Shown here: positions 1-8,126 of the stretch, piece by piece
Layout: every line of letters begins with the position of its first letter
Numbering within the stretch: position 1 is the first letter of the stretch
The notes under the pieces: model-generated
Told to the model about the DNA's origin: nothing
What the model saw: only the letters and a program-made list of their open reading frames with translations
Database searches by the model: none
Translations under genes and position numbers: made by a program
Source: Micromonospora_G sp044458865
Lineage (GTDB): Bacteria > Actinomycetota > Actinomycetes > Mycobacteriales > Micromonosporaceae
NCBI RefSeq assembly: GCF_044458865.1
Contig: NZ_JBITIH010000002.1
Location: 124,001 to 188,000 of the forward strand
Direction: 5' to 3'
DNA length: 64,000 nucleotides

Positions 1-426
1 GACGCCGACGCCGCGGAGGATCCGACCGTACAGGCGTCCCTGGAGCGGGCCAACGCGTCGATCTACCCGACCGTACGGCTGGCGGCCGCTCCGGCTGCGT
101 ACTGGTGCCGGGTCCCGGAGAAGAGCCACGTACGTTGGGTCCTGCCGGACGACGAGGACGCCGCACTCGACGCCCTCTCCCGTCTGGGAGCCGCCGGTGA
201 GCTGCCGCTCGGCGACGGCACCCGGTTCGCCGGCATGTTCCGGGCACACGGTCGACTCGTCCCGGTCTGGGACCTGCCCCGCGCACCCGAGGCGGACGAG
301 TGGGAGGCCCCACTGGCCGACTTCGCCAAGCGGTACGCTGCCGCGCTCGCCGACCCGTCGCCGCTGGACGGTGCCGCCCGCCGCGCCCGCCAGGGGCTCG
401 TGGGCCGGCAGCTCACCCTGCGCTGA
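1..426 (+). CDS. DUF5926 family protein, C-terminal part
   Basis: The reading frame is open from the first base and ends at TGA 424-426, giving 141 residues of C-terminus; the N-terminus lies outside the window. The visible part has a W-C-R-V-P segment, a run of acidic residues and an FAKRYAAALADP stretch, which I associate from memory with actinobacterial DUF5926 proteins (often misnamed SecA or topoisomerase because of an N-terminal SEC-C-like region). The stop overlaps the 3' end of the convergent arcA gene by 14 bases. Function unknown; family assignment is moderate because the diagnostic N-terminus is missing. Confidence 0.6.
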   Translation, partial: DADAAEDPTVQASLERANASIYPTVRLAAAPAAYWCRVPEKSHVRWVLPDDEDAALDALSRLGAAGELPLGDGTRFAGMFRAHGRLVPVWDLPRAPEADEWEAPLADFAKRYAAALADPSPLDGAARRARQGLVGRQLTLR

Positions 427-1699
427 GCCGTCTTGGCATCGGCTCACGTGCCAGCGACTCGCTCAGCAGCGGTTCACGCAGGAGCGGGTCGCTGCGCAGT
501 GGGTCGCGGACCAGCGGGCAGGACATGCACCTCGGTCCGCCCCGACCCGAGCCGAGTTCGGAGCCGGCGATCCTGATCACCTCGATGCCGGCCCGTTCCA
601 ACTGCGCGTTCGTCTCGACGTTGCGCTCGTAGGCGACGCAGAGCCGGGGCGCCAGCGCCAGCGTGTTGTTGCCGTCGTCCCACTGCTCTCGTTCGGCGGT
701 GACCGGGTCGAGGCCGGTGTCGATGACCCGCAGTGTCTCCAGGTCCATCGCGTCGGCGGCGGCCCGCAGGAACGGCGCCGGGCCGTCGACCTGCGGCTCG
801 CCGTCGGGGCCGGCGATCACGGTGTACGCGGTGAGGGTGTCGGCGACGTTGGCGTACATCAGCACCAGGTCGACGTCGACCATGGTGCAGATGGTGTCCA
901 GGTGCATGGTGGCGCGTTCCTGCGCGATCGGGACCACCAGGATCGTGTGGGCCAGCCCGGCCCCGAAGACCCGGCGGGCCAGTCGTTCGGCTCCGGCCGG
1001 GGTGGTCCGTTCGCCGACACCGACGGCGATCACGCCGGGGGCGAGCAGCAGCACGTCGCCGCCCTCGATCCGCTCCAGACCCGGTTGGTAGACAAAAGGG
1101 GTACCGCCGAAGCGGGGGTGGTGCCGGTAGATCGCGTCGGTCAACGAGGTCTCCCGATCCCGAGCGGGCATGGTGAGACTCGTCACTGCGGCGTGGTCCC
1201 TGATCCAGGTGGATGAATCTCGGGTGAAGAGAAGGTTCGGCAACGGGTCGATGACGAACTCGTGACGCCCGAGCAACGTGTAGACCAAACCGCCGGGGCG
1301 GTCCCAACTGGTGCGGAGTTCCTCGTGCGCCAGTCCGGCGATGAGTACGCCGGCGAGCGCGGCGGGGTCGAGGTAGGTCAGGTGGTCGGCGACCCGCCGA
1401 CGGAGGGTTTCGCCGAGCCGGGGGTCGGCCAGCACCTGTTCGGTCAGTTCGGCTCGGGCCTCGGGCAGGGCGAGGGTCTCGGCCAGCAGGTTCCCCAGGT
1501 AGAGAACTTCCACGCCGCGTGCGGTGAGGGCCGCCGCGAAGGCGTCGTGCTCCTCCTGCGCCCGCCCGACCCACGGGATGGCATCGAAGAGAAGGGAGCC
1601 GTTGTTCCGTGGTGTGAGCCGGGCGAGTTCGCCACCCGGGCGGTGCAACAGCACGGTACGAAGTTGGCCTACCTCGCTGTCGACGAAGTGTGTCACCAT
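413..1699 (-). CDS. arcA: Arginine deiminase
   Basis: 428 residues; hydrolyses L-arginine to citrulline and ammonia in the cytosol. Visible family motifs: FTRDSS near residue 160, GGDVLL (substrate Asp), HLDTICTMVD (catalytic His/Asp) and the C-terminal GRGGPRCMSCP with catalytic Cys at about residue 391. The start is ATG followed directly by GTG; no clear Shine-Dalgarno sequence precedes it. No arcB, arcC or arginine/ornithine antiporter is next to it, so it is not a classical ADI fermentation operon. Odd: the family normally stops soon after the CPxVRDP motif, whereas this protein continues for about 27 residues with an imperfect S/R-x-P-L-L-R/S-E repeat. The 3' end overlaps the opposite-strand DUF5926 gene. 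Confidence 0.95.
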   Translation of the reverse strand: MVTHFVDSEVGQLRTVLLHRPGGELARLTPRNNGSLLFDAIPWVGRAQEEHDAFAAALTARGVEVLYLGNLLAETLALPEARAELTEQVLADPRLGETLRRRVADHLTYLDPAALAGVLIAGLAHEELRTSWDRPGGLVYTLLGRHEFVIDPLPNLLFTRDSSTWIRDHAAVTSLTMPARDRETSLTDAIYRHHPRFGGTPFVYQPGLERIEGGDVLLLAPGVIAVGVGERTTPAGAERLARRVFGAGLAHTILVVPIAQERATMHLDTICTMVDVDLVLMYANVADTLTAYTVIAGPDGEPQVDGPAPFLRAAADAMDLETLRVIDTGLDPVTAEREQWDDGNNTLALAPRLCVAYERNVETNAQLERAGIEVIRIAGSELGSGRGGPRCMSCPLVRDPLRSDPLLREPLLSESLAREPMPRRLSAG

Positions 1700-1747
1700 C
1701 GAAGCGTAGGGCAGGACTTGTCACCATCCGGGAAAACGGGCTGGGGG

Positions 1748-1762
1748 TGAATGTGGCATTCA
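1748..1762. promoter_or_regulatory. Candidate ArgR-type operator upstream of arcA
   Basis: TGAATG and CATTCA face each other across three bases, 49-63 bases upstream of the arcA ATG in the arcA/NERD-like divergent region (1700-1858). TGAAT-N5-ATTCA resembles the ARG box TGAAT-N4-ATTCA bound by ArgR, but the spacing is one base longer, and streptomycete boxes differ somewhat. The arginine link of the neighbour makes the site plausible; a chance palindrome is possible. Confidence 0.35.
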
Positions 1763-1858
1763 TCCATACTCACTCAGCGGTTCGTCTTGCAGAACCACCC
1801 GTGTGGCCACGTACGGTAGTGAAGACATAACCCGAGGGACCTTTTGCCGGAGGTCACG

Positions 1859-2599
1859 ATGACTGTGTTTCCTGCGCGCCGCGCGGTACCCACCGCCCGA
1901 GCCCTACCCGCACCGCCACCGACCGGACCGTCCGCCACCCTTGAGACCGTCCGACCCACCCCATTGGACTGGGCTCGTCGTCGCCGGGCCGAACGCGAGG
2001 CCCGCCGGGTCGAGGCAGCGGGTGCCCGCGCGCTCAACCAGCTCGACCACCTCGGCCCCTCCTGGCACGTCATCGACTTCCCCCGGGCCGACCTCTCCTC
2101 GACTCACCCGCTCGACCTGGACCGCGCCGCCCGGGACGACCGGGCCAGCTTCCTCGCGATCGGACCCAGTGGACTCTTCGCGGTCACCATCGCCGACCAC
2201 GGCCGGGCCCGCGTGATGATCGCCGGGGACGTGGTGCAGATCAACGGCAAGCGCCCGACGTACGTCGCCGAAGCGCGCCGGGACGCCAAGCGGGCCAGCA
2301 AGGCGCTCTCCACCGCCGTCGGGCTGAGCATCCCGGTCACTCCGGTGCTCACCTTCGTCGGGTCCGGCGTGATCAGCGTCTACGGGCTGCCGAAGGAGTG
2401 TCTGGTCGCGACCCACCGCGAGTTGGACCGGCTCCTCGTCGCTGGCGGCACCCGGATCAGCGCCGCCACCGCCGAAAAACTCTCCCAGGTCGCCCAGGCG
2501 CCTTCCACCTGGTTGAACGGCCCGTACCGGTCCGCGGCCGACTACCGCTGGTACGAGGACGGCCGAACGGCCGCTGACAAGCGGGCCAGCCACCGGTAA
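1859..2599 (+). CDS. NERD-like (nuclease-related domain) protein
   Basis: 246 residues from ATG 1859, chosen because GGAGG sits six bases upstream; an upstream in-frame TTG has no such site. After a basic, Ala/Arg-rich N-terminal helix (residues about 35-60), the segment with LAIGPSGLFAVTI and DVVQINGK, then a long Lys/Arg helix, looks like the beta-sheet core plus helix of NERD domains, which are distantly related to Holliday-junction resolvases. The acidic catalytic residues of active members are not obvious, so nuclease activity is uncertain. Transcribed divergently from arcA. No membrane segment. Confidence 0.6.
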   Translation: MTVFPARRAVPTARALPAPPPTGPSATLETVRPTPLDWARRRRAEREARRVEAAGARALNQLDHLGPSWHVIDFPRADLSSTHPLDLDRAARDDRASFLAIGPSGLFAVTIADHGRARVMIAGDVVQINGKRPTYVAEARRDAKRASKALSTAVGLSIPVTPVLTFVGSGVISVYGLPKECLVATHRELDRLLVAGGTRISAATAEKLSQVAQAPSTWLNGPYRSAADYRWYEDGRTAADKRASHR

Positions 2600-2782
2600 C
2601 GTCACCGCCAGCGTCACCTATCGGGGCGGGCGTCCGCTTTGTCCCCGACGCGGCACCGCTCTACCCTGCTCGGGACCGGCGCGGTGTCGTGGCTCGCCGT
2701 CGCGACGTCCCCACCGGGGGTGACACCGGCGGTCGTCGGTCGGCTAGCGTGGGTGCGGTTGGTGGAGTGCATAGGAGGCGCG

Positions 2783-3244
2783 GTGGCCCACGTCGAACTC
2801 TCACTCACAGAGGCGTTCGTGCCCCAGGGCGACGGCACCTCATCGGGTTACGAGTCCGACAGCTTCGCCCACTGGTCCGCCACCGTCTCCCGGGCCGCCG
2901 AGCCGTGCCTCCTCATTGACCTACGTGCCACCATCGGTGCGATCTCCGTCTCCTGTTGCACCCTGCTCGGCCTGAACCCGCCGGCCGAGGTGATCGGCCA
3001 GCCGTTGCTCGGCGGCGAACTACGCCTGCTGGACTTCACCGCGGCGCGGGGCGAACTGACCGAGCAGGAAGCCGACAAGATCCCTCCCCTGCTCGCCCTC
3101 AGCTCCGGGCGGCTCGTCCGTGGCCTGCTCCGAGTGCAGACCGGCGCCACCCCGGCCACCGACACGACCGTCGATGCGATCGCCACGCCGCTCCTGGTCG
3201 GCGGCACGGTCGCCGGCTCCCTCACCTTCCTCGCCAGGGTGTGA
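2783..3244 (+). CDS. PAS-like sensory domain protein
   Basis: 153 residues from GTG 2783, preceded by GGAGG at 2774-2778. The sequence has a PAS-like order: a polar N-terminal part, SVSCCTLLGLNPPAEVIGQPLLG (approximate core helix region), then beta strands ending in GTVAGSLTFLARV. There is no attached kinase, cyclase or DNA-binding domain, so if it senses anything it would act through a partner. Paired cysteines (SCC) could matter. I do not recognise a named family member; PAS is inferred from pattern only. Confidence 0.5.
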   Translation: MAHVELSLTEAFVPQGDGTSSGYESDSFAHWSATVSRAAEPCLLIDLRATIGAISVSCCTLLGLNPPAEVIGQPLLGGELRLLDFTAARGELTEQEADKIPPLLALSSGRLVRGLLRVQTGATPATDTTVDAIATPLLVGGTVAGSLTFLARV

Positions 3245-3321
3245 CCGTTCAGCACCCGCTGTGGCGTTCACCGCATGCCAAGGAGTTGGGACCGAACCCC
3301 AGCTCGCCGTAAGGTGCCCTC

Positions 3322-3711
3322 ATGTTGGATATCGCTCTGCTCCCGGAGGAGTACGCGGTGTGTCGGCTACCTGCCGGCTCGTCGATCCCCGCGGGGCTGC
3401 TGAGCGGTTCGGCGGATTCCGGCCTCATGTCGGTGACCTGGACCCCCGACGAAGTGTCGATCATCTGCCGGGCCGACCGGGCACCGGACGGGGCGACCGT
3501 CGAGACGCCGTGGCGATGTCTACGGGTCGCCGGCCCCCTCGACCTGGCGCTGACCGGGATCCTCGCCTCGCTGGTCGTACCGCTCGCGGAGGCCAGAGTG
3601 AACATCTTCGCGTTCTCCACCTACGACACCGACTACCTGATGGTGCCGGCGGTCCGACTCGCCGAGGCGCTGGCCACGCTCACCCACGCCGGGCACCGCG
3701 TCGCCGCTTGA
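3322..3711 (+). CDS. ACT domain-containing protein
   Basis: 129 residues from ATG 3322. The layout matches small two-ACT proteins of the CASTOR/ACT_7 type: an N-terminal beta-rich half with SVTWTPDEVSIIC and RCLRVAGPLDLALTGILASL, and a second half with EARVNIFAFSTYDTDYLMVP, the typical end of the ligand-binding ACT strand. Such proteins bind amino acids and are thought to regulate enzymes; the ligand is unknown. It stands alone between the PAS-like gene and a lipoprotein, two genes before pheA, whose product also has an ACT domain. Confidence 0.82.
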   Translation: MLDIALLPEEYAVCRLPAGSSIPAGLLSGSADSGLMSVTWTPDEVSIICRADRAPDGATVETPWRCLRVAGPLDLALTGILASLVVPLAEARVNIFAFSTYDTDYLMVPAVRLAEALATLTHAGHRVAA

Positions 3712-3795
3712 GCATCTTCCCGCCTGCGGGCAGCGGGCCTACCATGGGCTCGGTCAACTGATCGGCCACTCCGCCTCGGCTCAAGGAATCGGCCC

Positions 3796-4374
3796 GTGCT
3801 TCGCGCACCACTCCCACGCACCGCAGTGGCCCTCCGGCTCATCGCCGGTGGCCTGCTCCTCGGTTCCCTCGTCCTGACCGGCTGCGGCACACCGCCGGAG
3901 TTGCGGCAGCCGCCCGGCAGCCGCCTCCCGTCGCCGTCCCCGACAACTCCCACCTCGATCGTTCCGACCACACCGGTCGCCCCGAGCCGGACCGTCGAAC
4001 CGACCCGCACCCCCGGCTTCGGCGAGGCGACCGCCGTCGCGTGCCAGGGCCGGCCGAGCGGCGACCAGGTGGTTGCCCTGCTACGCCGCGCCTCAAGCCT
4101 GATCCCGGGCGGCATCCAGGTGACCGTGCCGGCGCCTGGCCCGCTCTGCGCCGGCGACTGGCAGTACACGGTGGTCCAGGTGGCGAACCGGGAACCACTC
4201 CAGGTGGTTTCCAAGGGGCCGGCCACGTCACTGACGCTGGTCACCGCCGGAACCGACGTGTGCAGCATCCCGGTGCGTACGGAAGCACCCGCCGGTATCC
4301 GTACCGCCGCCTGCGAAGCTCCGCCGGCGCTGCCCGGCGGGTACACCACACCGCCGCCCGTACCCGGTGCGTAG
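3796..4374 (+). CDS. Lipoprotein of unknown function
   Basis: 192 residues starting at GTG 3796. A signal peptide with a long hydrophobic stretch ends in the lipobox LVLTGC, so Cys31 should be lipidated. A Pro/Ser/Thr-rich linker (residues about 35-75) leads to a compact domain with four further cysteines (VACQG, GPLCAG, DVCSI, TAACE) that could form two disulfides outside the cell. The domain resembles none I can name. The next gene, pheA, begins almost at its stop; an in-frame GTG of pheA at 4367 would overlap it. Confidence 0.8.
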   Translation: MLRAPLPRTAVALRLIAGGLLLGSLVLTGCGTPPELRQPPGSRLPSPSPTTPTSIVPTTPVAPSRTVEPTRTPGFGEATAVACQGRPSGDQVVALLRRASSLIPGGIQVTVPAPGPLCAGDWQYTVVQVANREPLQVVSKGPATSLTLVTAGTDVCSIPVRTEAPAGIRTAACEAPPALPGGYTTPPPVPGA

Positions 4375-4384
4375 GCTGGGGCTC

Positions 4385-5341
4385 ATGCCCGGCATACCGC
4401 CGACCCGATTCGTCTACCTCGGTCCCGAAGGCACCTTCGCCGAGCAGGCGCTGCGTACCATCCCCGCCGCCGAGCGGGGCAGCCGTACGCCGGCCCGCAG
4501 TGTGCCGGAGGCGCTGGACGCGGTCCGAAACGACGACGCCGACGCCGCCCTGGTGCCGCTGGAGAACTCGATCGGTGGCGCGGTCGGGGTCACCTTCGAC
4601 GAGATCGTCGACGGCTCACCCTTGATGATCGCCCGCGAGGTGGTGCTGCCGGTCGAGTTCGTCCTCGCCGCCCGCCCGGGTCGGTCCCTGGCCGAGATCC
4701 GGACGGTGGCGGCCCACCCGCAGGCATCCACCCAGTGCCGAGGTTGGCTACGGGAACAGTTGCCGAACGCCACGGTGGTCGACGTGCTCTCCAACGGCGC
4801 GGCAGCGGTGGCAGCGGCCAACGGGGAGCAGGACGCCGCCATCTGCGCACCGATCGGGGTGAGCCGGCAGCGACTCGCCGTACTGGCCGAGAAGATCTCC
4901 GACCACGGTGACGCGGTCACCCGATTCGTGCTCGTCACCCGGCCCAGCACACCGCCGCCGACAACCGGCGACGACGTGACCTCGCTGGCGGTCTTCATCG
5001 CCCACGACCGGGTCGGCGCGCTGCTCGCCGTCCTGATGGAACTGGCCGTACGCGGGGTGAACCTGACCCGGATCGAGTCCCGCCCGACCGGCGAGGCGCT
5101 CGGCCGGTACGTCTTCTTCCTCGACTGCACCGGCCACGTCGCCGACGACCGGGTCGGGGAGGCGCTACGCGGGCTCCGCCGGATCTGCGCCGAGGTGCGG
5201 TTCCTCGGGTCCTATCCCCGACACCGCTGGGGAGTGGCCCCGCACGAACGGCCCGTACCGGCGCCGCCCGGCCTCTCCGACGCCGACTACGCCGACGCGA
5301 CCGCCTGGCTCACCCGGCTCCGGGCCGGCGAGCTGAGCTGA
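4385..5341 (+). CDS. pheA: Prephenate dehydratase
   Basis: 318 residues; converts prephenate to phenylpyruvate in phenylalanine synthesis. The N-terminal periplasmic-binding-like catalytic domain starts YLGPEGTFAEQ and contains VPLENSIGGAV and the TRF motif in AVTRFVLV (catalytic Thr). A C-terminal ACT domain carries GVNLTRIESRPTG, the ESRP allosteric site that binds phenylalanine, so feedback control is expected. ATG 4385 is preferred; GTG 4367 would add six residues and overlap the lipoprotein stop. Monofunctional, without a chorismate mutase domain, as usual in actinobacteria. Confidence 0.96.
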   Translation: MPGIPPTRFVYLGPEGTFAEQALRTIPAAERGSRTPARSVPEALDAVRNDDADAALVPLENSIGGAVGVTFDEIVDGSPLMIAREVVLPVEFVLAARPGRSLAEIRTVAAHPQASTQCRGWLREQLPNATVVDVLSNGAAAVAAANGEQDAAICAPIGVSRQRLAVLAEKISDHGDAVTRFVLVTRPSTPPPTTGDDVTSLAVFIAHDRVGALLAVLMELAVRGVNLTRIESRPTGEALGRYVFFLDCTGHVADDRVGEALRGLRRICAEVRFLGSYPRHRWGVAPHERPVPAPPGLSDADYADATAWLTRLRAGELS

Positions 5342-5419
5342 CCGCCCAGTTGGCCCGGAGCCGCTGTGTCGGCGCCGGAACCGGTCACCCGACCGGCCCG
5401 ACCCGCGAAGTGGTGCCGC

Positions 5420-6142
5420 TCAGCTGAGCAGACCGCCAAGTAGGCCGCCCTGCTGCTCCTGCTGCCCGCTGCCCTGGGTCGGCGGCTCTTCGGAGGGTTG
5501 CACCACCACAAACCCCTGCCCGGCGAAGCTCATCGTGAATGCCTCGCCGGTCCGGCGTCCGAGCAGCGTGCCGAGACCGAGTTGCTCGGCCCGGTGGTAG
5601 CCGGTCTGCAGACTCGCCGACCAGCAGACCGCCGCCTGCGGGTCGACGTACGTCGGCTGGTCCACGTTCAGCACGACCGGGGTGCCCTTGGTCGTGATCG
5701 CGATCCGGCCCTGGCCGGTGAACACACAGTTGAACAGTCCGGAGGAGGAGGCCATGCCCGCTCCGCCGACCATCTTGATGTCGTACTGCAGGGTCGAGTC
5801 GAAGGCCAGCACGCTGGAACCGTTGATCGACAAGGCGTCGCCGTGATCCAGGTCGATCAGGTGGACGTCACTGGCGTAGTCGGCGAGGAAGACGTCGCCG
5901 TGGCCGACGACCTTCATCAGTGGCACACCCTCGCCGGTGAGTTTCTGCTTGAGGAACTTGCCGAGTCCTCCGGAGCCGAGCGCCTGGAACTGCACCTGGC
6001 CCTGGTAGGCAACCATCGAACCCACGCGAGCCATCGCCTCGCCGTTCAGCTCGATCTTCAGCATCTTGGAGTTCTGCAGCCGCAGGCCGGGCTGAGCGGA
6101 CTCCTTCTCCAGGTTCTCCGCGGAGAACAGCGCGCTGCGCAT
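5420..6142 (-). CDS. AIM24 / TIGR00266 family protein
   Basis: 240 residues from ATG 6142, with GGAGG seven bases upstream (6150-6154, complement). The body is a beta-rich AIM24 fold: LNGEAMARVGSMVAYQG early, the MVGGAGMASSSGLFNCVFTG segment in the middle and GQGFVVVQPSEE near the end. A Gln/Gly-rich tail (QGSGQQEQQGG) ends in GGLLS. Homologues form trimeric barrels of unknown role; the yeast mitochondrial relative affects membrane organisation. Convergent with pheA and head-to-tail with the metallopeptidase gene upstream of it. Confidence 0.87.
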   Translation of the reverse strand: MRSALFSAENLEKESAQPGLRLQNSKMLKIELNGEAMARVGSMVAYQGQVQFQALGSGGLGKFLKQKLTGEGVPLMKVVGHGDVFLADYASDVHLIDLDHGDALSINGSSVLAFDSTLQYDIKMVGGAGMASSSGLFNCVFTGQGRIAITTKGTPVVLNVDQPTYVDPQAAVCWSASLQTGYHRAEQLGLGTLLGRRTGEAFTMSFAGQGFVVVQPSEEPPTQGSGQQEQQGGLLGGLLS

Positions 6143-6205
6143 GAGCGTTCCTCCTGGTCGGGGTTGTGGCCCGAGAATAGGCAGCCGACGCAAACGCGCG
6201 CAGCC

Positions 6206-6568
6206 TCACCCCCAGCCGAGGGCGTGCAGCCGCTCGTCGTCGATGCCGAAATGGTGGGCGATCTCGTGGACCACGGTAACCGCGACCTCCTCGACGACGT
6301 CCTCGTCGCTGTCGCAGATGCGCAGGATCGGGCGACGGTAGATGAAGATCCGGTCCGGCAGGACCCCGGAGTAGTCCCAGCCCCGGCTGGTCAACGCGTG
6401 GCCTTCGTAGAGTCCGAGCAGCTCCGGCTCGCCCGCGGGCGAGTCGTCCTCCACCAGGATCACCACGTTGCTCATCAGACCAAGCAGCTCGGCAGGGACC
6501 TCGTCGAGCGCCTCACCGACCAGTTCCTCGAAACGTTCGCGGCTCATCTCGACCGGCACGCCCACCAT
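6206..6568 (-). CDS. Minimal zincin metallopeptidase family protein
   Basis: 120 residues. VVHEIAHHFGIDDERL near the C-terminus is the extended zinc motif HExxHxxxxxD of the small metallopeptidase family common in actinobacteria. The rest (FEELVGEALDEVPAEL, NVVILVEDD, PDRIFIYRRPI) matches that family's usual length of about 115-125. ATG 6568 was taken; an internal ATG at 6547 (MSRERFEEL) is an equally good start. Substrate unknown and the protein is probably cytosolic, as no signal peptide is visible. Confidence 0.87.
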   Translation of the reverse strand: MVGVPVEMSRERFEELVGEALDEVPAELLGLMSNVVILVEDDSPAGEPELLGLYEGHALTSRGWDYSGVLPDRIFIYRRPILRICDSDEDVVEEVAVTVVHEIAHHFGIDDERLHALGWG

Positions 6569-6692
6569 TGTGCCGGATCCGTACGCCCGAACGGTTGAGC
6601 GCGGTGCTCCGGCAGCCGCGCCCGCCGATGGTCGACGGGTGCGGGTGTGCCACGAACACCGCGCTCAGTGGTTCTTCGGGACCCGCCTCCGC

Positions 6693-7124
6693 TCAGGCGG
6701 AGAGGCGTGCCACCAGGGAAATCTCGGCACCCGGGGAGAGCAGCCGGGAGATCGGGCAGTTCTCCTTCGCACCCTCGGCGATCTTCTGGAAGTCGGCGTC
6801 GTCGATGCCCGGCACGTCCCCGACGGTTTCGAGGTCGATCCGGGTGACGGAGAATCCGCCGTCGGTCTTGTCCAGGTGGACCTTTGCCGTGGTCTCCACC
6901 GAGGTCGGGGTGAACCCGGCGTCGGCGAGGCCCTTCGAGAAGGCCATCGAGAAGCAGCCGGCGTGAGCCGCGCCGATCAGCTCCTCGGGATTGGTCCCCT
7001 CACCCTCCTGGAAGCGGGACTTGAATGAGTAGTTCCCTTCGAGTCCGCCGTTGCCGGTGCGGATCGTGCCGGAACCTTCGGTCAGATTGCCCTGCCAGCG
7101 GGCGGAAGCACTACGGATAGGCAT
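6693..7124 (-). CDS. osmC: OsmC family peroxiredoxin
   Basis: 143 residues from ATG 7124 (MPIRSASARWQGNL), a typical OsmC N-terminus. The two redox cysteines are visible in AHAGCFSMAFS and ENCPISRLLS; the first is the peroxidatic residue that reduces organic hydroperoxides. The pattern points to the OsmC rather than the Ohr branch. The gene is divergent from the membrane protein at 7270, so the 145-base space must hold both promoters. Confidence 0.92.
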   Translation of the reverse strand: MPIRSASARWQGNLTEGSGTIRTGNGGLEGNYSFKSRFQEGEGTNPEELIGAAHAGCFSMAFSKGLADAGFTPTSVETTAKVHLDKTDGGFSVTRIDLETVGDVPGIDDADFQKIAEGAKENCPISRLLSPGAEISLVARLSA

Positions 7125-7269
7125 GCCCACGACGCTAGTGCAAAGCGGCGGGCGATGCGATGGAGAGGGGCGGGCCGACGGCTCCGCGTGCCGCGGGTCA
7201 CGGAACGCCGCGCGGTCAGAAAGCTGTGTCATGATGCGGCGAGGACCGCTACCCGGAAGGGGCTCGGCC

Positions 7270-8046
7270 ATGTCCCAGGATCATCCGATTCCCCGGCAGG
7301 ATGTCCGGTCGGACGGAGTCGCCGTAGTGGAGTGGGGCGACCAGGCCGAGCCGACCCGCGCCCAAGGTCGGGGGGACCTGCTCGCCCGGCTCGCCCGGGA
7401 CGCCCGGCTGTTGCCCGTACTCGGCGGTATCGGCGCGGTAGCCGCCTTCGCCTCGCTGGTCGGCGAATGGACCATCGTGGAGGTGCCCGGCTTCGGCGCC
7501 GACGGCGGCCCCACTGGTCGCGCCCCGGCCGGGGTGGCGCAGCTCGACGGCTTCGGCGTCGCCTACCTGTTCGGGCTCTTCGGCGTCGTCTGCTGCCTGG
7601 CGCTGGTCCTCTTCGGCTCGTCCCGCGTACGGCGCGACGTGCGGATACTGGGACTGGCGCTCACCGGTGGGGTGCTGGCCGTACTGATCGCCGCCACGCT
7701 GACGCTGGACGACATCGCCCGGCTCGGCCTGTTCATGACGGATCCCGCGCTGAGCATCCGCTACGGCCGTGGCCTGACGGCCGCGTACGTCGGCATCGGC
7801 TTCCTCGGGCTCGCGCTCGTCCTGGCCGGCCGGCGGACCCGCCCCGACCCGGCCCCGCGCACACCGACCACGCCCGCGAGCGACGAGCCGGAGTCGACCG
7901 AGGCGAACACCGAGGAGAGCATGTTCTCCTGGCGCCGCCAGCAGAGCAGCGCGGCTTCGGGCGACGAACTGGAAGCCCAGCCTCGGGACCTGACGGTCGG
8001 CCCGACCGCCCCGTTCGCCACGCCCGACACACCCGAGGGCCGCTGA
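7270..8046 (+). CDS. Four-TM membrane protein of unknown function
   Basis: 258 residues from ATG 7270 (upstream ATGs at 7231 and 7234 in the same frame are possible). A polar N-terminus of about 45 residues precedes four hydrophobic segments (roughly residues 50-70, 95-115, 122-142 and 162-182), followed by a 75-residue acidic, Ser/Thr/Pro-rich cytoplasmic-type tail. No conserved catalytic motif was seen. It lies immediately upstream of serS on the same strand with an 80-base gap. Confidence 0.7.
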   Translation: MSQDHPIPRQDVRSDGVAVVEWGDQAEPTRAQGRGDLLARLARDARLLPVLGGIGAVAAFASLVGEWTIVEVPGFGADGGPTGRAPAGVAQLDGFGVAYLFGLFGVVCCLALVLFGSSRVRRDVRILGLALTGGVLAVLIAATLTLDDIARLGLFMTDPALSIRYGRGLTAAYVGIGFLGLALVLAGRRTRPDPAPRTPTTPASDEPESTEANTEESMFSWRRQQSSAASGDELEAQPRDLTVGPTAPFATPDTPEGR

Positions 8047-8126
8047 CCCCTCGATGCGCGCCGAACCCCCGGCTCAGCCGATATCGCGGTGAAGCCGCCG
8101 TACCGTTCCCGGTAGGCTCACTTCCC

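Noticed and set aside
474..1763. Second long minus-strand frame over arcA
   Set aside because: It is arcA read in another frame, Arg/Pro-rich and without any domain.
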